64,000 nucleotides of DNA from Amphibalanus amphitrite (GCF_019059575.1 NW_024882200.1:186001-250000), one strand, 5' to 3'; counted from the stretch's first letter, positions 24,925 through 38,410 are shown. Notes: generated from the sequence alone by a model not told the origin. Program-made: numbers and translations.

Positions 24925-27900
24925 CTGAAAAGGAACAACATCTCATATAATGATCCCAAGCCAGAACATTTAGTATTAAATGTTCCCCATATCGGGAGAG
25001 AGCATTCGTCAGAACATTTCCGAATGCCTCAGTAGGCAGTCGTCTCTCACAGCCCACAAATCAATCGTCCGTTTATCCTCTGTTCATTGTTTATGCCGCT
25101 GCCGTGCCCGGAAACCGCTCCAGGCAATAACCAGTCAGCCAGTCTCAATGGGCGCATGTTAGGAGAACGCTCCCAGTCCTTATCATCGGAATGATTTATA
25201 CGCCGTTTCAGATGTGTCTAGAGATTCAAAAGACATCAACATAAAACCTTTCGAAGCGATCTGTATGTAAATGTGGCCGGTGACATTCGTGTGTGGCGGC
25301 GGCTAATGCGGCGCAGAGGCGCCTCTTCATCCGGCTCCGACTGGCGGATTGGCGCCGGGGCTCGCCGGCTCAGTGGAGGCGACCTGTCCCAGCACCCCCT
25401 ACCCCCCCCCCCCCCCCCCACCTACCTCCCCACCTCCTGCAGAGCCAGCCCAGCTCACAGCGCTGCACGGCCGATTATAACAACACAAGTTGAGCGCGCC
25501 ATGTTCGCCCGAATAGAAATGGCCAATTAGCGATGGCACAAATAGTGGAACTATCCGAGCGACGCTACTGGAGAACGGTTTATTTGGATTCAAGTACCGA
25601 TTATTTAAATGGCAGCCATTAGGAGAATAGATGCTCGGTATTAGGACATTTTTATTTCGTCGTCGCTGGGTTATTAGTCTGACAAACAGTGGCATACATA
25701 GCCGAGCTGCAGTTCCAGGCGGGACCCCGGCCGCCCGCCCGTCGCTCGATAAGCGATTCGCACGTTAGCAATGTGAAACGGTTGCCAGTACGTAACGCAG
25801 CGCTGGCATGCAATGGGCTGTGCACACAATACACTCCTTAAAACGCCATTAATGTCCTGCTCAACATACCGGTAGTTTATCGCCGATTGAATGCATTTAA
25901 CGCCCCAGCTAGAGAATACATGGGCACGATTGCATTAAACGACGGAACAAGCGGTCGATACGAATGAAGTAAGAGTGATTTGAAAATAAATTTAGGGCAA
26001 TGTGCGTTCAATTCTGAACACTGCCAAAGGACATAATAAATTGGAATTGTTGGAGAGCTTACGGTCATCGAACACATAATTACACCAGCGATGTGTTTAA
26101 TTAAGTTGGAGGCTAAGGATCTTTCTGCAATGATGCATTACAATATATTTATGCAATAGTACATTACAATATATTTTGGCAACGATGCAATACGATGCCA
26201 CTTGATCTCTTTTACAACGATAAAAATAATAAACTAATAAGTAATGATACATGATAATTCAAATACAAAGGCGACTATGAATTGCCACAACAATCCTGGC
26301 AAATATAGGTATACATAAGAACTTGGCAAGAGTTAAATCAACAAAACGGCACAAGGTTCGAATTTCGAAATATCAACTACTAAATCAGCATGGATTTGAT
26401 CCTGTCATCCCAAGCCATTGGTATCCGAAAGACATATCTCTACATAGTAAGAAAACGAGCTGCGCAAGGTTGGGCGATGGATGGGATGTTGGGCTGAACC
26501 TCAGACGAAATTTTGAGGTCAACGGCATATCGAGCGCTGAGTAAAATTCCAATTCAACAGAACATTTTACCTTATTGACTTAGACTTGACGTCCGCATGT
26601 CTCACTGTGACCCAAAGGGGTCCATCTCTGACCTAGCCCTAGTCAGCAGCAAACCCCACCAGCCTGTAGTCTGCCTGACCCAGACCCAGCCAGCAGTGAG
26701 CCCTGCTGATCGTTGGGGGCACCCGCCGACCCCCCAGAGACCTATAGCGGACCAGTGGAGCGAACTCGAGTTCCGAACTAGCGACGGCACTGCCGACAGC
26801 ACCGCCGGTTCCAAACATTTATTTCTATGCAAATTCTGTCTTTTATCTTCATTAGAAAACGTTAACGGCCCATACCGGGATGTCTTATCGTTCCCGGCTG
26901 AGATATTGCGGCACTGACTCGAGATAGTGCTCGACGGGCCTGCCCGGACGGGCGCCGCTCACCCAGCCTACGGTCAGGCGCACATTTGTATACCAGTTAG
27001 CCGGGCGCTATGGGCCCTCAGGGCACGATGAGTGCACTGAACAGGCAGCCGATTTAGACACAGCGATTCAATGGGGCACGGTTATAGACACGAGTCGCAT
27101 GCTCGATGGAGCCGGGGCCAATCAGGCTCAGTATCACGGCTGGAGCCGCCCGTCCGCGCCGAAAGGAAGCCAAACTTCCCTGAGGGACTCGGTCCCCGGC
27201 CGCTCCTCTCCAGCCAGCCTCCGGAGGCTCCATTTCCAAACAGTCGTATAAGTGTCCGAAGAGGAAACCACAAACCAAGCAATTATTCCCTATTTCCAAA
27301 TGCATACGTAAACACAGCGCAGCGTTATCTGTCTCCGCGCCGACCGAATTTCAGACGTCTTCTGTATGCAAATGTGATAACTAAATACACAACCTCGGAA
27401 CCAGTAATGCCAGGAATAAGTAGAATTCAAATTCCCGGCACCCTATGAATATTCAGGAAGATTGAGGCCATTTAAGAAAATTGATTACCAGCTGCGTTTG
27501 AAACCCTTCGAGAATAGCGGCAAGCAGTTGGCGGCGCTGGCCGAGCTGAGAAGATGGATCTTTGTCGTGACACGAGCCCAGTTAAACTGCACGGCATCGT
27601 ATGGTATGGAGGTATGGACTATGAAGCTAGAGTGTCTAAGGGAAGAGCTAAATGACTACATGCTTTTATATTTTTGTATTTAGAGATCAAACTACTAACG
27701 GAAAAGTAAAGAAAAAGCTCAGGTCCGTGCGAGTCGCTTGGTATATTTTAGAACTCTACATACATTCTTCATAGCTACACGCATTGGGTGGGTCACAATC
27801 TGCTCTGCTCCGCAGTCTGTACATACAATCTCGACGCGTTATCTGCGTGAGTTGTAGGTTTATCCGAAACGGTTACCTCAAACGTGTAGATATCAAACAG

Positions 27901-28884
27901 TAGTCGCCCAATGATTTTGGGTACTGACTTCCAGGTCCGAAATGTTTGTCATGTGCAAGTTGCAAGTCAATTTCAGGTGTATGTAAACCACATATTGCTA
28001 TGTATCTTCAACAAACGATCGGTAAAATTGTTAACATCAGAAACACGCTTTGCAAATACATACTGCTCCTAAACATTTTTTCAAGAGTTTGTGAGGATAA
28101 GTTCCATTGAAAAATGACATAAGCATGCCGATTTTAAATCAAAAGACACAACAATCACATTAATTGACATAACACATATGACTGAAACGGCTGGATCGTC
28201 TCACTGACTGACGATATAAATTCTGTTTTTTTTTTAATATTACCCCTGAAACTTGAACATATAAAGCAAGGCCGCCGACTTTATATACTATCTAGGTAAG
28301 CATTCATGCATCCCAGTTTTTCTTAATGAAATCACATCGGACTGTGCAACAATGCCTAGAAGGTCCAGCAACAAATCATAGCTGCTCGGGATAGTTGCAA
28401 GACCCCAGCGATAAGTTATGCTTACAGTCAAGATTAAGAGACTAAATCACAAGCTCATTTGAGGTTAGCGTTACATTATACAAGGAATAATAAATCAACT
28501 ACCGCCAGAGCAGAACAAACTATGTCTGTATCTAACGTCAAAGAACAGCGCTCTTCACACGATGAGAAATTTAAATAATTGTCCTGCTCAAATATTTTGA
28601 AAATACCTGAGAGTAAAGCTATCTAAATTCGATAGTAATCATTCTTAAAGTTGAGTACAAGCCAATCTGGAATAGAAGTGTAACTGAATATTATTTGCAA
28701 CTGTGCTAAAGCGTCACGACATAATGTAAACCACATGCATTTACACAAACAGAAATGAATCCCTAAATTGTTTTTTATCAGAAAAACGACACTAATGAAT
28801 AATTTTCCGTTACTATAAGTGTCGAGAGTAACATTGGCCTCAGCACAAAACGCAGGCCAGCAATCCAGCCGGCGCTGTTCTCAC
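24925..28884 (-). other. CUX/CASP intron 2
   Basis: A 3960-bp intron bounded by the exon 2 donor (GAG|GTGAGAAC) and the exon 3 acceptor (TTTTCAG|GATG), phase 0. It contains an 18-base C run at 25402-25419 and a short duplicated motif GCATTACAATATATTT near 26132 and 26163. The 5' half is CpG-richer and the 3' half AT-rich. I see no other gene. Confidence 0.85.
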
Positions 28885-28995
28885 CTCGGGCGTATTCTTT
28901 CGGAAGTCCCTGGTGAGTTCCACGAGAGCGCGTCGCGAGTCCTCGCTCTGATCCTGGCGAGCAGCTATCTCGGCGGCCACCTCATCGAGCTCGCT
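28885..28995 (-). CDS. CUX1/CASP-like: CUX/CASP coding exon 2
   Basis: This minus-strand exon of exactly 37 codons is phase 0 at both ends. It encodes SELDEVAAEIAARQDQSEDS followed by RRALVELTRDFRKNTPE. The family counterpart in vertebrate CUX1/CASP has the pattern RELD..A..LA.RQDESEQSRK.LIE.SREFKKNTPE, so RQD-SE-SR, DFRKNTPE and the heptad-like spacing are all kept. The acceptor is GTGCCTCCCGCAG and the donor is GAG|GTGAGAAC. The exon joins in frame to exon 1 (54101-54163) and exon 3 (24798-24924), and the order and boundaries are those of the vertebrate gene. Together the three exons give the first 100 residues of the protein. Confidence 0.92.
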
Positions 28996-28999
28996 CTGC

Positions 29000-31900
29000 G
29001 GGAGGCACGAGTACACGGGGTTAGAATCCAGTGTAATGTAAATGTAAGCTACGGAAAACACCGGTACAAAGTGTAAAAGGTCGTGTATGCGATGTAGGTA
29101 GCAGTTAGCACATGCATTTATTTTTCAGAGAAGAATGGGCTGGGCTGTTTGTGGATGGAGGTTACACGGGTCACAGGGCGCCGGAAGGCCTGTGAAAGAC
29201 AGCAGCCTGGAGTCTGTGAAGCTGAACCATGCAGAACGCTTTGAGTAGCTAGACGCCAGCAGAGCGTGTGGCCCGAAGAACTCATCCGCCCGTGCTGGGC
29301 CGAGCCGAAAACAGGCGATAATAACGGACCAAATTATACATCCACTTTGATGTTTTTTGAATGTTTTCATCAGCGTCGAGCAGAGACTTCAGCGATGCTT
29401 ATCTCAACAAATTGGAAAACTCAAGTGGTGTTTTGTACTGCAGTTTTGACAATGTGCGGAGGCGGATGAGAAAGCTGAGTAGAACACTTTGTCATCGTTA
29501 GTAAACATGGTAATGAATGGTGGGAGCATATTTTCAAAGCCATGCTAAAATGATGATGCATCAGTTAATAAGGATGGTAAAGGTCAGTTTATAATGATAA
29601 ATTGAGAGTCAACACAGTACCTGAGCGTTAAGGTGAGCTGTTTAAAGGTAAGTGAGATCATGCAAATGCCAAGCAGCACGGCTGGGCTTTTGCATAGGCT
29701 CTCGTTAGCATAACCCAAACCTTAGAATGCCCTGCCCCACTGCATGGCAGCTCAAACTAAACGTAACATTTTCATATTACCACCAGCTCAGCAAAAGAAA
29801 AACCAAACAATAACAAACGTAAGGATAGATTCCTATTCCAAAAGTAACCGTCAACTCCACACTGCAGGACAAGCTAAGCATCCAGAAAGCCGTAGCCATC
29901 AAAGGCTCGCCATTATCCGCGCCGCGTTGACGGCATGCCAGGCCATCAGCGGCCACACCTCGGCCAAGTTTCGGCGACAACACGATCCGCGGCGCACTTT
30001 TCCACTCATTAACGACGCTGAAAAACAATGGGCGACGGAGACTCAAACGGAGCATTGAGCTGACTGTCGCCGCCAGCCGAGCGCACCGGCTAATCTTCAC
30101 ATTGCCATAAACAAGCGAGCGATGTGCTGGCCAGAACGCGGCGGCAACAATGCCTGAACGGGTCGGAAACGACTGGAATTGGGACGGGGGTGTGGCGGCG
30201 GACACAGTCGGGCCAGGAGACAACCCAGGCGCCGGCAGTAAAATGCAAAGTGCGCCACACGCGGATATCTGATACTGCTGCTCGGCAGCGGCCAAACATT
30301 TCTGCGGCGAGGCTAGAGTGACAATGTAAATAGCAGCGGGCCGACGCACGTCGCTTTGGTGCCAGACTTAAGCTGGCACTGAGAAAATGGACGACGAAAT
30401 CTGAATGATGCCAGCGCTCGGCGCAAATCAAGAAAGAGGCAGAAAATACCGACGACGCTGCAGCTAAAGATAAGAAACTAAGCAACAGAAACACACCTGA
30501 ATATAAAAGGTCTGAAAGGACTGTGCTGATGCAAATTTGGAGTAAATGACTTCAAAGCTCCTAGGTAGAAAATAGGTAGGTACCTATGCATCGCATTCGC
30601 CTTGATTCTAATTAACTATCAAATAAAAGAGGCATATCTAAGAAATATGAAACTTGCAAAAAAGGTACAGGGCACAACTAAATAAAAGTTTTGACGCGAG
30701 CGAAGAAAGTAACAATTGCAGAAAACTGTTAATCTAAAAAAAAAAACAGTGCGAAGATATAAGTAGTTGGCTTCCAGAGCTTGGACCACTACAACTTTGG
30801 ACCAACTCTGAATGAACAGAATACCATCAATCCACCATGCGTGAATGGAGGAGCTTGAGACCGCGCCGGCATTAGTTTGCCAAGAATGGAAGTGAAGTCA
30901 CCATGAGCCATGGAGAGACCCAGAGCTAGATCGCCACGGGCACTGGACAGCTAGGAGAGCAGCGGTGCCAGACAGTAATGAAAGGAGGGAACGTCAGTGA
31001 CGGTCCACCATAGGATCAGGGCGCCGGTGCCGGTCATCTAAGAGTGACTGACAGAACATCTAACCGGCCCCTCAGGAACGAACAAGAGAACTCGGGAGAG
31101 CGTCGGATTGCTATGGACAGCTGGGAAGACGCCATCCGCCACAGCAGACTGGCGGAATAGTTCGTTGAAGCACCAGCGCCTGTCCTCCATAGGGTCAGGA
31201 AAGCGCAGGTCTGTCATTCACGGACAGGATAGCGTTGGTCCGCCATGGACGGACAGAAAAGCTCGTGAGAGCGCCGGCGCCAGTCCGCCATGGCCGGCTG
31301 CGACAGCGCCGGCGCCGACCGCCGCCATCGGCCAATAAACGCTCCTAGTTCCGCCGTAAATCGGCGATAACTGGCCGCCGGTCAGCGCGGGCCGTTCCGC
31401 GCACTGGTGACGACCCGACGACGGTCGACAGGGCGCAGTACGGCGCGTCGTAACTCACCAAAAACGCCCGCCATACGGACCGTCGAGCGCCGCACAACGG
31501 CCGCTGGAGGGCGACCCGCGCTGACCGCGGCCCCGTCGCGCTCCGCGGGTGTCTCGTCGAGCACGACGACCGTGACGACCGAGCGACGGGCGACGACGAC
31601 GGCAGAGCGTCGTGCCGTCCATCGCTCAGTGGTCATAGCGGGTCGGTCGAGCAGCGTTTGGCTTGTCAGTGGGGGTGATAGTGATAGTGACACAGAGGGA
31701 CGACTCGGTCTGGGAAGTGTTTTTTTTTGTGTGTTTTCCAATCCTCGTTTTATACATGTTTTCCAACGGACATGAGGGTAACAGTTTAGACCATGATGTA
31801 AGCATTGCCGTCAGGTGAAATACGAAAGTCATGAAAAGGACGGGCATGGTTAGTTGGGACATTCGCGCATAGCTGGTCAAGGCACGCGGATGAGATTAAG

Positions 31901-32640
31901 AAGTGCAGCATTCTTAAATCGGTATAAATATAATTGAAGCTTTCTGAACAGGAAAGAAATTCCTAAAACCTAGAATGACCGGTAGCACCGTTCGATGTTC
32001 ATGGATCTCGGCAATGTTAGCGGCGCACTCCGCATCGCAGTCCTCGCCTGCGGGCCCACTGCGCCGGACGGCTTCCGCGCTCGGCGGGTCAGTCTACCAG
32101 CGCAGGTGAAATCCGCGGAAACTGCACTGCTGTCGGGACGCGGCTTCCAGAACGAAGATAACACCAGAAGAAGAAACTTCTTCAGTGCGTATGTTTGAAC
32201 TTTGGAATGAAGCGGAAGAGTGGACTCCAAAAGACGAATTCTGTGGCAAAATGTCAAGGAATTTTCCTAAATATTACCTATTTGCTTTCAGAGCGCGAAA
32301 GAACTAAAAAGACGGAACAAAAGGAGAGAAGGGAAATAGTAGAGAAGGTAATAAAATTGTGATTTTAACATACCTTGGAAACCAAAATAAAGACACGTTA
32401 GACGAATAGCGTAGCTAACTGAACATTGCACAGTGGATACACTTCGACAGATAGGTACACACAATAGTTGGCAGGGCAAGAGAAGATGGCCGAAAAAATA
32501 CGCTGCTTCAAAGTAACTAGTTTTAATTAATTATAGTTTCAAATTTGCGAATTAACAGCTATTGGTATCAGATAAAACGTTGTCAATATTCCCCGTTGAC
32601 GACTTTGTTTTCATTTTTCAATCGAATATTGAACAAAGTC
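29000..32640. other. intronic sequence without a recognised gene
   Basis: AT-rich to 29880, CpG-rich at 29880-30330 and 30840-31660. The stretch 30930-31335 looks like a very degenerate tandem repeat built on phrases such as GCGCCGGCGCC and GTCCGCCATGG. The open frames at 31382-31775 are CGA/CGN-rich and overlap on both strands, and I do not call them genes. Confidence 0.45.
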
Positions 32641-32650
32641 GTGGACAAAA

Positions 32651-32971
32651 CATATCTTTCTAGTTGAGGTTTATTTGCCATTGGGTCTACAGTGCAGGGA
32701 TATTTCTATCTCGCACTCCTCTGAGATGCAAAGATAAGAATTTGTTATCTCTGCATCTCTCTGAGATGCAAAGATAAGGTCTCGAGGGTTCATAGCAAAA
32801 AATCAAGAGTTCAACTGATGATGGGTCAATAACCGAACGGCATTTTTAATGGCTGTTTATGTATGAAACTTATGAAATAAAAACAAACTACTCCAAATCT
32901 TTTTTACATAGATGAATACATTTAAATATAATATTTAATTGATTAAGAATAAACCTCAACATAGAAAGATA
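32651..32971. mobile_element. putative short inverted-repeat element (about 320 bp)
   Basis: ATATCTTTCTAGTTGAGGTT at 32651 is matched in reverse complement by a copy ending at 32971 (one substitution over about 24 bp). Inside, CTCTGAGATGCAAAGATAAG occurs twice (near 32729 and 32760) with an inverted partner between the copies. No coding capacity. A target duplication could not be fixed because the right arm abuts the next hairpin. Confidence 0.55.
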
Positions 32972-33122
32972 TAGGATTCCTCATGGCTCACTCGTGGAAG
33001 ATCGGATATCTTTTCCTCGCGTGTTCCAGAAAAACCTTGCTCCTTCGTCGCTCGGTTTTTCAGTAACCCGCTTGGAAAAGATATCCTTATCTTCCACTCG
33101 GAGCCATGAAGAATCCTCTATA
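32970..33122. repeat. foldback hairpin element, about 153 bp
   Basis: The left arm (32970-33018; ATAGGATTCCTCATGGCTC, then GTGGAAGATCGGATATCTTTTCC) pairs with the right arm (33070-33122), which carries the inverted copies with a few mismatches. The remaining loop carries a second inverted pair, CAGAAAAACC and GGTTTTTCAG, so nearly the whole unit folds into one hairpin. This is typical of foldback MITEs. Confidence 0.75.
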
Positions 33123-33980
33123 ACTGCAGAGCATCACGCTGCAACTCTCATCCTCCGTTATAGCATTTAATGCCGCCAGCCGAATTTCTGATGATCTCCC
33201 CATTGTTTGCGGCCGCCAAAGGAGCCAGCCCCGGCGCCGGTACTCTGCCAAAACCGCATCATATCTGCCACACAATAGATGGCCCTACCCGCGCGGAGAG
33301 CAGGGCAATGGGACGCAACAAACGACACTGTCTTAGAGCTATTACGACCGCCGAAGCATCGAACATTCAGAACAAATGGCCTGCCTAAAAAGCATGAAAG
33401 ATTGGCCGTACGCGTGACGAGCCGCGACTGAGAGCCGCCGCCGAGGGGAGACCAATCGTCATATCAGAGGGCGCGCGGGGGCTCGTGCTCGCGCAAATGA
33501 CGTTCCCCACGCGCGCGCTCCCATCCATCACACAAATGCGCGCGATTTGTGTGCCGGTATGGGAGGGCTGCACGGCATACACTCTGGAGATTTGGCTGAT
33601 GAATGAAATTACACAATCGGGTTGAAGCGTATTGTTCCATTTGAGTTTTGCAAATAGACATGAAAGTTTGATGAGTTCATTTTCTGTATGTTGACAGGAA
33701 ATAGCTCATCTTTGCCCTGCTGAGTGTTCACTGTTCACTGTTCAGCGCTCAGGTGCTCATTTTCACAAAATCATACAACCTACAAAATATAAAAGAAGTA
33801 CACATCTACTCTAGCCTAATTATCGTCACAGTTATATTCAGCGAAAATGAAAATCACAAATTTTCAATAAAAATATATCATGCGTCACAAAACGCATGGC
33901 AAGTGTGGCGAAACCAAACAGCGATGACCTAAGTTAAAATGATATTTTTATGCATCCAGTGAAATATGAAATTAAACGTT
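33123..33980. other. intronic sequence without a recognised gene
   Basis: A CpG-rich block at 33160-33580 is followed by AT-rich DNA. The motif GTTCACTGTTCACTGTTCAG near 33726 is a short tandem repeat. No gene is seen. Confidence 0.45.
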
Positions 33981-33984
33981 ACTA

Positions 33985-35306
33985 ACGGGTGGTCAGTATG
34001 AAACTGGACAAAGTTTGAATTGTTACTGTGTCGAAAGTTTTCAAGCGAAAGCAACGAAAATCGCGTTACCGTGCAATTATTTTGTTGTGATCATGCTCGC
34101 CCTAATGGATTTGCAACACTGGACATCTGTCAGACTCCAAGCGCACGCGCGCTGGCAGCCCCGCTATTTTCTTTCGCGGCACCTCCGGGTCGATTTGACG
34201 GATGGCTTGCTGGATTAGCTGCTTCAATTGTGCGTCTCAGCTGACCTGTCACCTTCCCTTAAACACTTTCTGTTTGATGAGCCCCACAGATCCTCAATGG
34301 GCTAAATCTGAGGGGTACATGGCGGGTTCGTGTCACGTGCTGTTTCGGGCACCCCAGCCTCCTCAAAAAGTTTCGTGTTCTAGCGCGCGTATTGTGACTG
34401 TTGCAAGGTCGGAACCTAACAGAGCATCATGCTCTGTGTTCTGAGACTCAAGAAGTGGTAACAATACGCCATTCAAACACTTTTCATAGCACAGTTCGCC
34501 CTTTACATTGCCTGTGCTTGGCAAGTAACTGGACGCGTGAGCCCCTCGGACTCATAGCAAGCCAGACGGGTATCTCGGGTGGATGCTCACTCTCAGGTCG
34601 AAAGCGAAGGTGCGATCCACATGTGGAATAGTGTCTCCACCAGATGAGGTGTAAAATTCGGCAATGGAAGGCATTTGGCCGCCACTGCAGGTGAAATAAG
34701 ATTCATCGTCCATATGCACCTCCATGTTTTTGCTACCCTGCATTGGACCCTGTGACAGACGGCGCAGGCGGATTTTCTGTGTACGAAATTGTGCCTCCAT
34801 CACCTTTATACTATTTTTGTACCTGATTCCTGCTTGTTGACACATTAATTGGTCATACGTTTTGAAGATTCCAAAATTTCTTCCCAGAGATCACAAGGAG
34901 AGCCCCAACTGTTCGGTGACGGCACATGTTTGTTTCTTCCGGTGCTGAATGCGCCTTTTCTTGGTGATCTTGCCGTTCCCACCATGCAAAACATCTGCAA
35001 GTCCTCAGAATTTATCGATGATCACATATTCTTAAGATCTGGTTACACCCTGTGGCGTAATGTGACGCATAATGATAGCACTTTTGTAATTTGTGTTATT
35101 TTCACAAACTTGCGCGAACAGGTCCCGGAACGCTTGCTGACTTACCGGCGCAATGTTTTCTACTAGTTAATAGCAGAAAGTTGAAACCTGAGCTGGTAAT
35201 ATAGAATAACTGGAAGTATTCACCAGCCAAAAATAATTAAAATCTGTCCATAATTGGAGATGCTATGCTTAATCAAATTTTGTCCAGTTTCATACTGACC
35301 ACCCGT
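33985..35306 (-). mobile_element. Tc1/mariner-superfamily transposon fossil, 1322 bp
   Basis: The ends are long inverted repeats: ACGGGTGGTCAGTATGAAAC from 33985 (continuing CTGGACAAAGTTTGA) and its reverse complement ending at 35306, over about 33 bp with one or two differences. TA dinucleotides lie at both boundaries (33983-33984 and 35307-35308), as expected for this superfamily. The length of 1.3 kb is normal for an autonomous copy. The inside carries a decayed transposase on the minus strand. It is an old insertion in CUX/CASP intron 1. Confidence 0.88.
34130..35170 (-). pseudogene. decayed mariner-like transposase
   Basis: The minus-strand frames inside the element retain transposase landmarks. 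The first catalytic region is present at about 34550-34845, with MDDESYF and a downstream FYTSSG stretch that resembles the MDDE(S/K)YF block of mariner-like enzymes. Downstream fragments (about 34190-34510) recall the second catalytic block (LLGSDLATV, where functional copies typically have PDLAS) and then a degenerate NPP/RPIE-type segment leading to KQLIQQAIRQIDPEVPRKKI. Several in-frame stops and frame changes break the reading. The expected catalytic Asp/Glu cannot all be placed, so the copy cannot be functional. Subfamily is not resolvable from sight. Confidence 0.75.
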
Positions 35307-35308
35307 TA

Positions 35309-37880
35309 TAAGTTATAACAGTTGCAGGCGTATAGAAACACACCATTGTAGATTAAAAGGATAGATAGGTAAATTAAAACTGATTCATTGTTGAGGAAAA
35401 GTCATTTAAATTCGTGAAAGACGTAACAAATAAACTGACATGTCATGATGCCATGGATGGAGATAGACAGTAGGCACAAGAATGTCTTTTACAGGACCAA
35501 TGAAAACTAAATTCCTTTTACTTTTCATGGATTTTCGTGGTATTTACTTTCCGTCCATTGAAACAACACGGTCGAGTCAGTGTAGGTCGTAGGATACTCT
35601 ACACTAGATAAGCGATGCATTTTAGTTCAACTATCCCTACAAGGCTGAGGCGCTGTCAGTTTCAACGGAAACATTTTCATACGAGCAGGAGCTGATTATA
35701 CTGTGTGGATTAAAAGAAACAAGATCGGACATTTCCGCATCGTGACCAGCTCTTCTAACTACCTGTGTAGAGCCACCCCACCAACAAACCAATAACGATA
35801 TCGACTGCCGTCCGGAGGAGCAAATCTTCCGCCGACTTCTCTCGTCTCCGCACGTACTACTCCCCGTCTCCACGCAGCTATACGGACGCCAACAAGCCGA
35901 AATCAATGGTCATCCAATCCCCTGATGCGGCATTCCCCAAAAACAAGCTCTCCAGCACGGCGCCCAATCTGACATCGGGCGCCGCTTCAGCCCCTTTATA
36001 TTCCCGGCAGCAGTCATCGACAGTGTATTGGATGCATTTGTTTGTGCCGAGTGGGTGGCGCGTTACTCCGCCGCGCGTCGAGACAATCACGGCGCATCAC
36101 CGACGGCCGCCGTTCGCAGGCCGGACACGTCGCCAACTGATAGCCGGCGCGATCAATTTAATATTTATAAATTGAAACGCAGCCGACCGCCGACCGCGGC
36201 CCGTAACGGCGCCGACGCGCGTGCCGAGACGCCGCGGCCGCCTCGCTCACGGCTAACGGCTCGATAACGAGCCGGACCGACAGGTCAATCTCGACTGGAT
36301 CGGGCGGTGGATGCTGGGGCGGTAGGTAGGGGAGCAGCAGCAGCAGGGCACGGAACGGACGGCCACCTCGGATAGGGGTGAGGGATCAGAGTTTGATAAA
36401 CATGTGAGGACCTGAGTGGATCATGGATAGGTATGCTATTCTGAAGAATGACCATAGCCTGTTGGAAGTTTGGAGGAATAAATAAATTCAATAAGCAAAA
36501 AAGTGAGGTCAGGCAGTGGTTCTCGCAACCATCAATTAGTATGCTTAACTCATAATGACATTTATCTAAGGAGTTTTCTAAACAGATTTGCCATGGAATC
36601 CACTCCCAATCTCTTGTGGACATCTACCGGATCAGCATCCACAATCTGAGCGCGCTACAGGACAGTCGGTACACCTCCGCGGCTGCCACCCACAGCCCTC
36701 TCCGTGTGAAGAGTAAAGAGTACAGGATCAGCGCCCACCCACACCCTTCCAATCTCGTTGGAGAGAACAGGATCATCGGCACACCTCAGGCAGCCGCCGA
36801 TCCCGTCACGTGCCGAGGTAACGGCGCCGCGTCGCCGCAGGGCACCGGGTCACGAGGTCAAGGGGTCGGCGGGCAGACGCCGGGCTATTGCCGTGGGGCA
36901 CGTAACAGCGATCGCGACAGGGAAAGAGATGTCGGCCCGACACGTGCACAACGAAAATATCGACAGTGGCGTGCCCGACTATGAGGCGGTGGTCGAAAAA
37001 CTAATTTGATGCCTGGTGCCCTCCGTCATGCACTTATTTTCAACTTATTTTAACAAAATATAGCCAAGTGGCATAATCTAGCATTTTAAACGAAATTTCC
37101 CCAACTGGACGCCTGACAGGCCTGCACCAAAGCACGGTGAGCTGACATTCGGTATTGGCATCCTTCTAGGAAATCGATGATAAAACGGTACAGTGGTATT
37201 AATGATTTGGTTGCAAGAGCTCCTGGTGAAGCCTGAAGGTGACCAATGCCGTGATGTTTTTAGTTTTGCGTTTCTCTGCGGCTCGGTTCGCCCTGCCTGG
37301 CCCGTTCGGCTCGGCCAGCCGGACACGTGACCGCCCGGGGTCCCGGGTCACCGGCCGCGGTGGCCGGCTCGGCGCGGCGGCCCAGGGTACGGCGCGGCGG
37401 TCGGGAGTCGGGCGCGGGACGCGGTTGCGAGTGGGCACACGCGGCGTCACGTTTTGTGTTGTTTGTCGTCATCTCAATAGATCTTACGAATGTTTAACGA
37501 GTGAGTTTACTTAAACTAGAACAGTCACTAATCACCCGAAGCTCCGCAGAATCAAGCAGAGTTCACCGTAAACGCAATCCGGCAGATTGGCTATAAGACT
37601 GGAGAGCACGGATAGCTGGTATGATGACCGGTGACCACGAAGACAAGAATGGCGTGTCCAACTGTGTACTGCTTAAGGAGGGTGGTCGGCTCCTGTTGCA
37701 GCTTCTTTCTGAAAAAGCACCCACAAATCTTCAAAAGAAGTCGTAAGTGATTCTTACCCTCTCCTTTCACGATTTAGTCTAATGACATGGGACCGCCTTT
37801 TCAGTCAGGTCTGCTAACTTACGACGGAAAGTGAACCTCTGCACTGTCCAAAAATGCCGCAACTTTGCAACGCCCCCAGT
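35309..37880. other. intronic sequence without a recognised gene
   Basis: AT-rich at 35309-35900, CpG-rich at 35900-36360 and 36620-37000, and a strongly CpG-rich patch at 37260-37450. Open frames here are short and overlap on both strands. No recognisable gene, RNA or transposon ends. Confidence 0.45.
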
Positions 37881-37886
37881 GCCAGG

Positions 37887-38410
37887 GAATCCTTTAGACT
37901 AAGATGAAAGTTACAAGAAGTGGCAAGCTCCCGAACCCGCACAAATTAAATAACTCCGATTTTCCGTAAAGATCACGTCAAGTGGGGTCAGTCACGTGGC
38001 CTCCTCATATTCAAAGTCAGCGGAAAATACTGAAACTGCTATTTTGTTGGTAGAAATTTGCCAGAAATGATCGAAGACCATCTCAACCAATCGTGATAAT
38101 GACATTGTGACTCTATACTATTGTGACTCAGGTCTCAGTGACGATGATGTTGTGACTCATTGTCTGGGAAACCTTTAGAGGGAGATGAAGCTTACAAGAG
38201 TAGTAAGCTCCCGAACCATCACAAGCTGTACCTATATCTCATATTTTCCATTAAAAAAAACACATTAAGTCTGGTTAGTCGTGTGACCTCTTCATTCAAA
38301 TTTCAAGTCACAGGGCAAATATTGAAACCCGCAATTTTGCCGTCAGAAATTATCGAGGACCGTCTCAAGCAATCGTCACACTCACAATGACACCGTGAGT
38401 CGTGACTCAA
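37887..38410. repeat. tandem duplication, two diverged ~280-bp units
   Basis: CCTTTAG-AGATGAA-CTTACAAG, followed by AAGCTCCCGAAC and further shared phrases, begins at 37891 and again at 38172, a period of 281 bp. Shared anchors continue through each unit (TCAGTC/TTAGTC-GTG-GACCTC, CAGAAAT-ATCGA-GACC-TCTCAA, AATGACA). The copies are clearly related but heavily diverged. The second unit is open on plus (38160-38390) while the first has stops. I do not recognise a domain. Confidence 0.75.

Noticed and set aside
31382..31775. Open frames of about 120 codons on both strands
   Set aside because: The sequence is CGA/CGN-rich with low-complexity Arg/Thr/Ser translation. No domain.
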